DNA from: Pseudobutyrivibrio sp. UBA1225
GTDB taxonomy: Bacteria > Bacillota > Clostridia > Lachnospirales > Lachnospiraceae
NCBI GenBank assembly: GCA_002309345.1
Contig: DBWZ01000014.1
Span: 1 to 35,622, forward strand
Direction of reading: 5' to 3'
DNA length: 35,622 nt
In this document: positions 22,475-30,233 of the stretch, piece by piece
Numbering within the stretch: position 1 is the first letter of the stretch
Layout of the letters: each line of letters starts with the position of its first letter
Position numbers and translations under genes: made by a program
Notes under the pieces: generated by a model
What the model was told of the DNA's origin: nothing
The model's database searches: none
The model's input: the letters and a program-made list of their open reading frames with translations, nothing else

Positions 22475-25246
22475 TTAAATATCTTCCACATACCTCCAAT
22501 GAAATCCTCTATATGTTTCTGTCTTGCCTTGCAGACACGCTCTTAGACTAGATGCCGAATATCCATGTTCAACGGCTGAAGTCATGGAATCATATACTTC
22601 TCCAGTCTCCAAACATATTATTGCTTTACGATTTCTCATAGCCTTACAATTAGGACAACCATGACCTGTTGTCCTCGCTACAACTGTGGCCAGCCACGAA
22701 TGCTTACACTTCGAGCAAATCCACCATATTTTTTTTGCACTACCATATACTACATCTTCCGGTTTCAACTTTTCATTCTTGGCATAATCCCACTCAGAAG
22801 CAATGTCAGGAAATCTTGTTGTAAGATCATTATATCCCACCAAAACCTTTTTATTAGAGCAATATGGACACCCTGTTTTTCCCCTGTTAGCTCTCGCAGT
22901 AATACTTGCTTGATACGAATGTTTGTTTTTGCATATCCACCATATTTTATCCTTATCATTTTTTCCATGTTCTTCTGGTTTTGAATCATTTTTCACATAA
23001 TCCCACTCTAAACACAAATTTGGATTAGTCACAGTTAAATTATGCAGTCTTCGCTTACCTGAACAGTAAGGGCAACCTGTTTTCCGTTTACCCGTTCTCC
23101 CATCAACTTGTGTATTGTAACTATGTCCATTAGAACATTTCCACCATACCTTCAAATTGCTGTGAGGAGCTACATCTTCTGGACGCAATTCACCATTCTT
23201 CTCAAAATCCCAATCTTTAGCTATTTCTGGGTATACATCAAGCAATGTATGTTTACTATTTTGTCTCTTCCGTGCTAATGTCTCCTTCATCTTAATTGCA
23301 TATCCGCAAACCGGACAACCAGAATCATTATTAACTCTATTATTCACAAACGCTTGCCATTCATTACCACAAGAATGGCATTTCCACCATACTTTAATTG
23401 CGCTAGATGGTTTAACATCTTCAGGTTTAATAGTATTTTTTTCATAATTCCAGTCTTTGACAATGTCAGGAAACTTAGTAAAAAGGTCATTTTCTCCCGT
23501 CACTAAGATTCTGCCATCACAAACAGGGCACGTAATCTTACGCACCATTAACCTTATAGACTTTTTAAAACTATGTCCTTTGTCACACTTCCACCAAACT
23601 ATTTTATTACATCCATAGTATGTTGCATTTGGCAAAATCCTAGTATTCTTTTCATAGTCCCACCATTCTACAACCTGCGGATACTGGGATTTTAAATCGT
23701 TATAACCTTCTAGCACTTGATTTCCGTTGCATACCGGACACCCATTTTTACTATATACCTTGCTATTTGGAGACATAAGATATGAATGTCCTAGTGAACA
23801 TTTCCACCAATATTTCTTTTGTGAACCAGGCATAACACTATCTGGTGATATATTTCCGTTCTTTTCTTCATCCCATTCAAGCGCCAGTGAAGGATATCTG
23901 GTAGCTAAATCATTAAAACCTGCAAGTACCTTATGATTCGTGCAAAATGGACATGCTTCTCCATTACTAGAGAATTTATTAGAAGGCGAGCATTTAAATG
24001 AATGTCCTTTGCTACATTTCCACCAATAATTCTTATTAGATGTAGCATTTACCATTTCAGGTTTAATCCCTTTATTCTTCTCATAATCCCAATACTTCAC
24101 ATCATTTGGATATTTTGCAGCAATAGACTTGTCATGTAACATTACAATAAATTGAGACATTATAGCTGCACGATCACGTTCAATATTAACAAACCCTTCT
24201 TTACAATCAGCCCCCAGTCTTTCTATAACTTTTTCAATAATTGTTTCTAATTCTAACTCATCAGCTGTATTAGTTCTAAGATAGAGTTCATCACAATAGT
24301 TGTCTTTATTAACTTGAAATTCTGATATTCTAATAAGCTTAATTTCTCGCTGCCTACAAAGCTGATATTTAGTCTTCCCTTTATCAAGTTGCTTTGAGTT
24401 CTTATGCCATGCTATACCATCATACTCAATACCTACTTTCAATGAAGGAATATAAATATCCAATTCTATCATACCTCTACCTGGCCTATAATCAGAAAAA
24501 ACTTCTCGACATCCGTTTTCTGCATCACCGTAGATTTGTCTTATATAAAAGTAAAGCGCTTGTTCAGGAAATGAGGTTCTTGTGTTTCTTTTACATTTTG
24601 GACATCCACTATCTCTATTTGTCCTATTTGATATAGCTGCCTTCCAACTATTACCGCAAGTTTTACATACCCACCAAACTTTTTCACTACTGTTTGAAGA
24701 AAATTCATCTGGTCTAATACCTACATTTTTTTTATAATCCCATTCTTCTAATAACACAGGATGTTGCTCTACTAAAGGATTGTTTTCATTAATTAATCTT
24801 GTAGCACGATATGATTTCACCCTTTGTTTTTTCGCGCAATTAGGACATCCTCTTCTCCCTTGCTTTCTATCATTCATTGATATCTTCCAAGCAAAACCAC
24901 ATACATGGCACTTCCAATTAACTTTCTTGTGACTCCCTATTGTTAAATCAGAAGGTGTAAAATCTGTATTATGTTCATAATCCCAATCAACCAATAATTC
25001 AGGACATACTGTCGCTATGTCATTAAATCCAGCTAACACTTTCTTTCCAGAACAATATGGGCACCCTTGACCTCGCCCCACCCTTTTATCTGGAGTACAC
25101 TCATATGAATGCCCATTAGAGCATATCCAAAATACTTTTTTATTAGAATGCGGTGCAATTGTTTGGGGTGTTAATTTTTCATTTCTATCATAATCCCATT
25201 CTGAAGCCAAATCTGGGTATTCAGAAAATAACGACTTCTCAAGCAT
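22475..25246 (-). CDS. Zinc-ribbon array protein with embedded nuclease domain and NUMOD1-like tail
   Basis: 923 residues. Ten DUF4379-type units, each with a W-D-Y/W-D-F, N-K-x-W-W-x-C, G-H-S and G-C-P-x-C pattern: three at 8-218, seven at 376-868. Between units 3 and 4, residues 224-315 form a Vsr/DUF559-like PD-(D/E)XK domain: FPEQAL (Glu228), MIELDIYIPSLKVGIEYDG (Asp263, Glu274, Asp276), WH at 280-281 and IKLIRISE. Residues 872-918 (AIICLETGEVYDSMTSA then GFHWRY) resemble NUMOD1, a DNA-binding module of homing endonucleases. The start at 25246 is preferred (GGGTGAG just upstream); a TTG 27 bases earlier lacks a site. Likely a DNA-binding nuclease of the island. Function is inferred from domains only. 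Confidence 0.85.
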   Translation of the reverse strand: MLEKSLFSEYPDLASEWDYDRNEKLTPQTIAPHSNKKVFWICSNGHSYECTPDKRVGRGQGCPYCSGKKVLAGFNDIATVCPELLVDWDYEHNTDFTPSDLTIGSHKKVNWKCHVCGFAWKISMNDRKQGRRGCPNCAKKQRVKSYRATRLINENNPLVEQHPVLLEEWDYKKNVGIRPDEFSSNSSEKVWWVCKTCGNSWKAAISNRTNRDSGCPKCKRNTRTSFPEQALYFYIRQIYGDAENGCREVFSDYRPGRGMIELDIYIPSLKVGIEYDGIAWHKNSKQLDKGKTKYQLCRQREIKLIRISEFQVNKDNYCDELYLRTNTADELELETIIEKVIERLGADCKEGFVNIERDRAAIMSQFIVMLHDKSIAAKYPNDVKYWDYEKNKGIKPEMVNATSNKNYWWKCSKGHSFKCSPSNKFSSNGEACPFCTNHKVLAGFNDLATRYPSLALEWDEEKNGNISPDSVMPGSQKKYWWKCSLGHSYLMSPNSKVYSKNGCPVCNGNQVLEGYNDLKSQYPQVVEWWDYEKNTRILPNATYYGCNKIVWWKCDKGHSFKKSIRLMVRKITCPVCDGRILVTGENDLFTKFPDIVKDWNYEKNTIKPEDVKPSSAIKVWWKCHSCGNEWQAFVNNRVNNDSGCPVCGYAIKMKETLARKRQNSKHTLLDVYPEIAKDWDFEKNGELRPEDVAPHSNLKVWWKCSNGHSYNTQVDGRTGKRKTGCPYCSGKRRLHNLTVTNPNLCLEWDYVKNDSKPEEHGKNDKDKIWWICKNKHSYQASITARANRGKTGCPYCSNKKVLVGYNDLTTRFPDIASEWDYAKNEKLKPEDVVYGSAKKIWWICSKCKHSWLATVVARTTGHGCPNCKAMRNRKAIICLETGEVYDSMTSAVEHGYSASSLRACLQGKTETYRGFHWRYVEDI

Positions 25247-25485
25247 ATACTCACCCAATAAAACCTTTCCCAAAATATATTTCTAACTAATACTAATTAT
25301 TATACATTATACCATCTATGTGATACCTCAATAGTATCAACTTCTTATTAAAAATCCCAGTTACCAGTCTACCTGACAAGCTCATACTCGCACCTCAAAT
25401 TTTTTTCACAAAAAAGTTTAAATTTCATTTTTCTGGTCCTATATAAACATGTAAAAAACAATACACATGTGAAACGGAGGAAAAA

Positions 25486-25590
25486 ATAGTCATTAACTTC
25501 GGTTTGACAATGTGCGACATCGAGAAGGAGTTAGAAAAATCTGCTATGACAAATCTTTATCCGTTATTGACTGGTGATCATGCAAAATAA
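25486..25590 (+). CDS. 34-codon plus-strand frame with ideal ribosome site but ATA in the start position
   Basis: GGAGG at 25476-25480 is followed after 5 bases by ATA (25486-25488), then an open frame reading VINFGLTMCDIEKELEKS and ending LTGDHAK-TAA. A TATATAA box and paired ACATGT words (25449 and 25465) lie upstream. ATG occurs only at 25510. It may be a small gene whose ATG has mutated to ATA, or one that uses a rare start. I recognise no family. It is the only plus-strand candidate in the island. The rest of 25274-25647 is AT-rich without features I can support. Confidence 0.35.
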   Translation: MVINFGLTMCDIEKELEKSAMTNLYPLLTGDHAK

Positions 25591-25647
25591 GAAAAACTAT
25601 TTTATCAGTTTGTAAAACATCGTTGCATATTTAAATTAAAAAAAAAG

Positions 25648-25717
25648 AAAAGAAAAAGCCTTTAGAACCAACGATTCTAAAGACTCTCCTGTGCTGAGGT
25701 TGAGGAGGCTCGAACTC
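25648..25717. repeat. Attachment-site copy B: tRNA-Lys 3' end with tRNA-operon terminator
   Basis: 25658-25683 is the terminator of the tRNA cluster (stem CTTTAGAA / TTCTAAAG on the minus strand, then TTTTT). 25692-25717 is the tRNA 3' end repeated at copies A and C. This copy belongs to the complete tRNA gene, so it is the intact end of the insertion site. Confidence 0.85.
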
Positions 25718-25767
25718 CCGACAACCTGATTAAAAGTCAGGTGCTCTACCAGCTGAGCTACAACCCC
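25695..25767 (-). tRNA. tRNA-Lys (TTT)
   Basis: Full cloverleaf of 73 bases without encoded CCA. Anticodon stem CCTGA/TCAGG with loop CTTTTAA (anticodon TTT), T-loop TTCGAGC, acceptor GGGGTTG/CAACCTC, discriminator A. Last gene of the cluster and host of the integrated island. Confidence 0.97.
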
Positions 25768-25818
25768 ATATTAAATTGTGATGACTATTACCAAAATAAA
25801 AAGGCATAGATATCGAAA

Positions 25819-25890
25819 CTGGGCTAGCTGGATTCGAACCAGCGAATGCCAGAATCAAAATCTGGTGCCTTACCGCTTGGCGATAGCCCA
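25819..25890 (-). tRNA. tRNA-Gln (TTG)
   Basis: Acceptor TGGGCTA/TAGCCCA, anticodon stem CCAGA/TCTGG with loop TTTTGAT (anticodon TTG), T-loop TTCGAAT, discriminator G. No encoded CCA. Confidence 0.96.
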
Positions 25891-26001
25891 ACAAGCGACC
25901 CAAAAGGATGATTGAACGCAATCAACTTTTGCGATCTAGCAAGCTTGCTTGCATAAGACTTGATTGCATAAATATGCTAAAAATATGTTGCTATCGCAAC
26001 A

Positions 26002-26077
26002 GGGTGGGTAGAGGGATTCGAACCCTCGGCCTTCGGAACCACAATCCGACGCGCTAACCAGCTGTGCCATACCCACC
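26002..26077 (-). tRNA. tRNA-His (GTG)
   Basis: Acceptor GGTGGGT/ACCCACC, anticodon loop TTGTGGT (anticodon GTG) in stem TCGGA/TCCGA, T-loop TTCGAAT, discriminator C as expected for tRNA-His. Confidence 0.96.
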
Positions 26078-26106
26078 ATAATAAAAAACAAAAAGCCGAC
26101 TATAAA

Positions 26107-26180
<74 letters not shown>

Positions 26181-26202
26181 GTATTGGTATTTTAAAATAA
26201 AA

Positions 26203-26273
26203 AGCGGGTGATGGGAATCGAACCCACGTATTCAGCTTGGAAGGCTGATGTTCTACCATTGAACCACACCCGC
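26203..26273 (-). tRNA. tRNA-Gly (TCC)
   Basis: Acceptor GCGGGTG/CACCCGC, anticodon loop CTTCCAA (anticodon TCC), T-loop TTCGATT, discriminator T. Confidence 0.96.
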
Positions 26274-26294
26274 ATATTATTATTTATTTCAAAG

Positions 26295-26369
26295 TCGGGG
26301 TGACAGGATTCGAACCTGCGACCCCCTGGTCCCAAACCAGGTGCTCTAGCCAAACTGAGCCACACCCCG
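26295..26369 (-). tRNA. tRNA-Pro (TGG)
   Basis: Acceptor CGGGGTG/CACCCCG, anticodon stem CCTGG/CCAGG with loop TTTGGGA (anticodon TGG), T-loop TTCGAAT, discriminator A. First gene of the cluster Pro-Gly-Arg-His-Gln-Lys. Confidence 0.96.
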
Positions 26370-26417
26370 ATATGTGTTGGTCCCGTGTGTTTCTTACGTC
26401 TCACGCGAACAATAGAG

Positions 26418-26446
26418 AGTATATATGAGAATCCCGCCTTTGTCAA
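26418..26446 (-). promoter_or_regulatory. Promoter of the tRNA cluster
   Basis: Minus strand: -35 TTGACA (26441-26446), 17 bases, -10 TATACT (26418-26423), about 50 bases before tRNA-Pro. Near-consensus, as expected for a stable-RNA promoter. Confidence 0.88.
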
Positions 26447-26550
26447 CAACTTTTATAAAAATTAATTGTTAGAATTTATATAGAAATATCTGAATTAAGA
26501 GACAAGTCAATTCCACTAAAAAAGCGGCTCTTTCAAACCTTAATCCACTA

Positions 26551-26907
26551 CTACTCCAATATATGGCTGAGTCCCTGTGCAATAATTGTAACAACGTGAT
26601 CATCAGCAAGGCTATAATACATCTGCTTGCCTTCGCGACGACTCTTTACAAGCTTGTTTGTGCGAAGAATCTGAAGCTGATGCGACACCGCGGATTGCGT
26701 CATCCCCAGCGCCTCAGAAATATCGCAGACACAAAGTTCTGCCTCAAACAAAGCTATCAGTATTCTAACCCTGGTGCTATCTCCAAACACTTTAAAAAGC
26801 TCAGCCAAATCATAAAGCGCATCCTCATCCGGAAGCTCTTTTAAAACCTTATCCACCATATCGCGATGTACGCAGTTTTCTTCACAGCATTCAGCATGTT
26901 TTCCCAT
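26551..26907 (-). CDS. CadC/SmtB-type ArsR-family metal-sensing repressor
   Basis: 118-residue winged-helix repressor that leaves DNA on binding metal. N-terminal Cys7, Cys8 and Cys12 together with Cys59 and Cys61 in ELCVCD form a CadC-like alpha3N site (S. aureus CadC uses Cys7, Cys11, Cys58, Cys60) for Cd, Pb or Zn. Asp102, His104, His115 and Glu118 in the last helix fit the alpha5 zinc site. The DNA-recognition helix is MTQSAVSHQLQILR. The start at 26907 (MGKHAE) is chosen because GGAG lies 6 bases before it; the upstream GTG overlaps that site. The gene follows the P-type ATPase by 141 bases and probably represses the HMA-ATPase operon through the operator at 29396-29415. Confidence 0.9.
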   Translation of the reverse strand: MGKHAECCEENCVHRDMVDKVLKELPDEDALYDLAELFKVFGDSTRVRILIALFEAELCVCDISEALGMTQSAVSHQLQILRTNKLVKSRREGKQMYYSLADDHVVTIIAQGLSHILE

Positions 26908-27048
26908 TCTAATCTCCACCCTTTCTAATAACTCTTAAAATATAATTTTGCCAGTTCTATTCTCGGCCTTAGAAATACAATTATTCCAAATCAAAATCTA
27001 TTACTTCCTGCAGAATAAAAAGAATTTCCCACAAGAAGTCAAACCAAC

Positions 27049-28938
27049 TCACTTTACTCTAAGCGCTCTGATTGCGTTTAATACCGCAAGCACCATAACC
27101 CCTACATCTGCAAAAATTGCAAACCACATATTTGCTATACCAACAGCACCAAGTATAAGGCATGCCACCTTGATACCTATGGCAAAATAGATGTTTTCAT
27201 ATACTATTCGCATACACTTTTTTGATATGCCAATAGACTTGGCAATCTTCATTGGATCGTCGTCCATAAGCACCACATCTGCGGCCTCTATCGCCGCATC
27301 AGAACCTAGTGCACCCATTGCCACACCAATATCGGCGCGCGATAGCACCGGAGCATCATTGATGCCATCACCGACAAATAACAGCTGTTCTTTGTCTGAA
27401 ATCTGCTCTAAAAGCTCTTCCACCTTGGTTACCTTGTCCGCTGGTAAAAGCTCGGCATAATAATCATCTAGGCGTAATTCCTTTGCCACAGAGTCAGCCA
27501 CTTCTTTGTTGTCTCCTGTAAGCATAACGATTTTACGAATTCCAGCAAGCTTCATTGCTGCCACCGCATCCGCAGATGTGGACTTCAGCTTGTCTGAAAT
27601 AAGTATATAGCCTCGATATTCCTTGTCAACAGCCACATGGATGACAGTGCCCGATGTAGGTGCCTCATCCACCTTTATACCAAGTGATTGCATGAGCTTT
27701 ATGTTGCCGCAATCCACCTGCATTCCATCTACCTTAGCCTCAACACCGTGGCCAGATATTTCTTTAACATCGCTTATTCTTTCAGACGAAGATTGTTCGA
27801 TATCCAACCCTAGAGCGGTCTTTTTATATGCATCCTTTACGGATTTTGATATAGGATGATTCGAGAAACTCTCTGCAAGAGCCGCAAACTCTAAAAGCTT
27901 GTCAGAAGATATTCCTACGGGATGAATTTCGGTCACCTCGAATACTCCTTCTGTAAGTGTGCCTGTCTTGTCCAGCACGACAACCTTTGTCCTAGATAAA
28001 AGTTCTAGATAATTTGAGCCCTTCACAAGAACCCCTGCTTTGCTGGCTCCGCCGATTCCAGCAAAGAATGTAAGAGGAATGCTGATTACAAGCGCACATG
28101 GACAACTGATTACTAGGAATGTGAGAGCTCGATATAGCCATTGGCTCCACAACGGATCCTTTCCAATTATTAACAGCATAATAGGTGGCAAAAGAGCGAG
28201 AGCCACTGCCAAATAACAAACTACCGGAGTGTAGACTCTAGCAAACTTTGAAATAAAGTTCTCTGGTTGGGACTTCTTTGAGGATGCATTCTCCACCAAA
28301 TCAAGTATCTTTGATGCTGTAGACTCGCCAAATTCTTTGGTTGTTCTGATTGTAAGAACTCCTGTCATATTGATGCAGCCTGAGAGAACTTCGCTATCAA
28401 CCCCTGCCGTTCTTGGCACGCTTTCGCCAGTAAGCGCAGATGTGTCCAAAGATGATTTGCCATCGATAACTATACCATCAATAGGAATCTTTTCTCCCGG
28501 TTGAACGATGATTTCTGTACCTATAGCAACCTCATCAGGATCAACCTGCTGCAGCTTGCCGTCCACCATTATATTGGCGTAATCAGGACGGATATCCATA
28601 AGCGCAGATATATTGCGGCGGCTCTTCCCCACAGCATAGGATTGAAACAACTCACCGATTTGATAGAACAGCATAACTGCAACGCCCTCGGTGTATTCAC
28701 CAAGCGCCATTGCTCCGATTGTTGCCACCGCCATCAAAAAGTTCTCATCGAAGACCTGACGGTTCATGATTCCTTTGAAGGCTTTCTTTAGGATATCGTA
28801 GCCAATCACAAAATATGGAATCAAAAACAGTGCAAACCTAAGCCAGCTGCCCTCCTCTAAAGGGAGCAACAACAAGACCACCATAAGCACTGCTGCAATT
28901 ATTATTCTTATCAATACCTTTCGCTGTTTCTTGTTCAT
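27049..28938 (-). CDS. Heavy-metal P1B-type ATPase (Cd/Zn/Pb exporter)
   Basis: 629 residues. Pumps soft metal ions out of the cell at the expense of ATP. TGES (170-173) is the actuator, SCPCAL (278-283) the metal-binding CPC of the membrane domain, DKTGT (323-327) the phosphorylation site, followed by the TGDN and GDGINDAP nucleotide-domain motifs. About eight membrane segments. Unlike most CadA/ZntA proteins it has no N-terminal HMA metal-binding domain; the separate 72-residue HMA protein encoded just upstream supplies one. The CPC motif and CadC neighbour favour Cd/Zn/Pb over copper. AGAGG precedes the ATG. Confidence 0.93.
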   Translation of the reverse strand: MNKKQRKVLIRIIIAAVLMVVLLLLPLEEGSWLRFALFLIPYFVIGYDILKKAFKGIMNRQVFDENFLMAVATIGAMALGEYTEGVAVMLFYQIGELFQSYAVGKSRRNISALMDIRPDYANIMVDGKLQQVDPDEVAIGTEIIVQPGEKIPIDGIVIDGKSSLDTSALTGESVPRTAGVDSEVLSGCINMTGVLTIRTTKEFGESTASKILDLVENASSKKSQPENFISKFARVYTPVVCYLAVALALLPPIMLLIIGKDPLWSQWLYRALTFLVISCPCALVISIPLTFFAGIGGASKAGVLVKGSNYLELLSRTKVVVLDKTGTLTEGVFEVTEIHPVGISSDKLLEFAALAESFSNHPISKSVKDAYKKTALGLDIEQSSSERISDVKEISGHGVEAKVDGMQVDCGNIKLMQSLGIKVDEAPTSGTVIHVAVDKEYRGYILISDKLKSTSADAVAAMKLAGIRKIVMLTGDNKEVADSVAKELRLDDYYAELLPADKVTKVEELLEQISDKEQLLFVGDGINDAPVLSRADIGVAMGALGSDAAIEAADVVLMDDDPMKIAKSIGISKKCMRIVYENIYFAIGIKVACLILGAVGIANMWFAIFADVGVMVLAVLNAIRALRVK

Positions 28939-29078
28939 AAAAAACCTCTTTATACTACTGTTTCAGACAAAATCATTATAATTCATAATAATCTATCTGA
29001 CTGTAAATCGTCACTTAATTTCTAGCTCCGGATAATCTTCCTGACTAGAAATCAGGATTTCTCTGCTAGTTGATTCTC

Positions 29079-29297
29079 TTACAGATAGATTTCGCAATCA
29101 TCCTCTACTATCTTGCAATTCTTAAGAACTTCTTCCATTACAGCTGCTGCATCAGCCCCCTCTTCAAACTCTACACTCATCTTAAGTGTCATAAAGTTTA
29201 CAGAAGCATCTGCAACGCCAGCTGTATTCTTGGCTGCCTCCTCCATTTTGTTTGCACAGTTTGCGCAATCAACATCAATTTTGTATGTTTTCTTCAT
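29079..29297 (-). CDS. Stand-alone HMA-domain metal-binding protein
   Basis: 72 residues forming a single ferredoxin-like HMA domain. DCANCANKMEEA carries the Cys pair that binds a metal ion; the C-terminus is acidic (EEGADAAA; EDDCEIYL). It is probably a metallochaperone or the detached N-terminal domain of the ATPase encoded 140 bases downstream. The start at 29297 (MKKTYK) is chosen for its AGGAGG site 8 bases upstream; earlier in-frame codons lie within the leader. First gene after the SmtB-type operator. Confidence 0.92.
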   Translation of the reverse strand: MKKTYKIDVDCANCANKMEEAAKNTAGVADASVNFMTLKMSVEFEEGADAAAVMEEVLKNCKIVEDDCEIYL

Positions 29298-29395
29298 AGT
29301 AATTCCTCCTGTAAATAATTTTAGGCTTTGTCTTTTCAGCACACCAAAACCTGATACTTATAATTCTTTGCTCGTAACCTGGATTTTATTTGAAT

Positions 29396-29415
29396 ATATG
29401 AATGATTGTTCATAT
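29396..29415 (-). promoter_or_regulatory. ArsR/SmtB-type operator
   Basis: ATATGAA-6-TTCATAT palindrome (20 bases), the form bound by SmtB/CzrA/CadC repressors, about 100 bases before the HMA gene. A TATATT that could be the -10 box overlaps its downstream end. Confidence 0.75.
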
Positions 29416-29431
29416 GTTTGATTAAAATATA

Positions 29432-29460
29432 AACCCATCGACCAAATAAGTCAATGGGTT
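29432..29460 (-). terminator. Terminator of the AraR-SGNH operon
   Basis: Minus strand AACCCATTGAC pairs with GTCGATGGGTT (10 of 11, the other a G-T) followed by TATATTTT, 30 bases after the SGNH stop. Confidence 0.75.
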
Positions 29461-29490
29461 CATAAATATTTCATTGATTATTTTTATCAA

Positions 29491-30207
29491 TTATATGCCA
29501 TCTTTGATTGCATTATAAATGACATCTGTTAAATATTCGTAGCCCTGCTTGTTAAAGTGGACCCCGTCAGTGTAGAAATCGGCCTTATCTCCGGTAGCAG
29601 CATACAAATCAATCACCTCTGCCCCAAAGTCCTCAGCCACAGAATCTACGATTATTCCAAGCTGATTGTCTATCACTGGAATTTGAATTGTATATTCGGC
29701 ATCATCACCATTAATTGGATAGACGTGAGGGCTTCGCATAATGTAGATTTTTGGTTTGCTAGCCAAATCCTGATAAGCCTTAACAAGCTTTCTAAGTCCG
29801 GCTCTGTATTCGTTGGGGTTCCAGTTTGAAACCTTGCTATCATTGGTGCCAAGCATCAAAATCACTACATCCGGATTGGATTTCAGGGAGTTGACATATT
29901 CATTAGAACCAATATAAGGGGTGTCCCCCTGTTGGGATGCGGTCGCATTTCTAAGCCCGAAGTTTGAAACAAGATAAGATGTTCCAACCTTGCGCTGTAA
30001 CTGGGATGGATAAGAATCCGCCTCCCGCGACCTAAGAACTCCGCTGCCATAGGTGATACTGTCGCCCACGCAGGTGATTCTGATTCGCTCATCCGTACCA
30101 CCGAACATGCCCGATTTAAATAAAACTACAAATAATAATATTATCGCAAATAATAAAACAACCATTTTTCTGTCTATAAAACCGCGTAAGACCTTGATAA
30201 AATCCAT
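29491..30207 (-). CDS. SGNH/GDSL-family hydrolase with N-terminal membrane anchor
   Basis: 238 residues. One membrane segment at about 15-30, then an exported SGNH esterase domain: CVGDSITYG with nucleophile Ser50 (block I), LMLGTNDSKV with the oxyanion Asn (block III) and DGVHFNKQGYEYL with the Asp-x-x-His pair (block V). It probably removes acetyl or similar esters from carbohydrate outside the cell, fitting a plant-polysaccharide user; the substrate is not visible. AGGAGG precedes the ATG. The gene starts 26 bases after the AraR-type regulator and is likely cotranscribed with it. Confidence 0.88.
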   Translation of the reverse strand: MDFIKVLRGFIDRKMVVLLFAIILLFVVLFKSGMFGGTDERIRITCVGDSITYGSGVLRSREADSYPSQLQRKVGTSYLVSNFGLRNATASQQGDTPYIGSNEYVNSLKSNPDVVILMLGTNDSKVSNWNPNEYRAGLRKLVKAYQDLASKPKIYIMRSPHVYPINGDDAEYTIQIPVIDNQLGIIVDSVAEDFGAEVIDLYAATGDKADFYTDGVHFNKQGYEYLTDVIYNAIKDGI

Positions 30208-30233
30208 AGAACCCGGTCTCCTCCTAGATATAA

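Noticed and set aside
22475..25246. CRISPR-like or tandem DNA repeat
   Set aside because: The periodicity is of about 200 bases or more, is conserved at the protein level (Cys and Trp positions) and not at the base level, and has no spacer structure.
22101..25246. Island-wide reassignment of TAG to glutamine
   Set aside because: The neighbouring DUF3800, Bro and zinc-ribbon genes read normally without internal TAG, so only the RCC1-like piece is affected; decay is the simpler explanation.
29416..29490. Metal- or ligand-binding riboswitch ahead of the HMA gene
   Set aside because: The only structured part is a simple stem with a T-run that fits as the terminator of the preceding SGNH gene.
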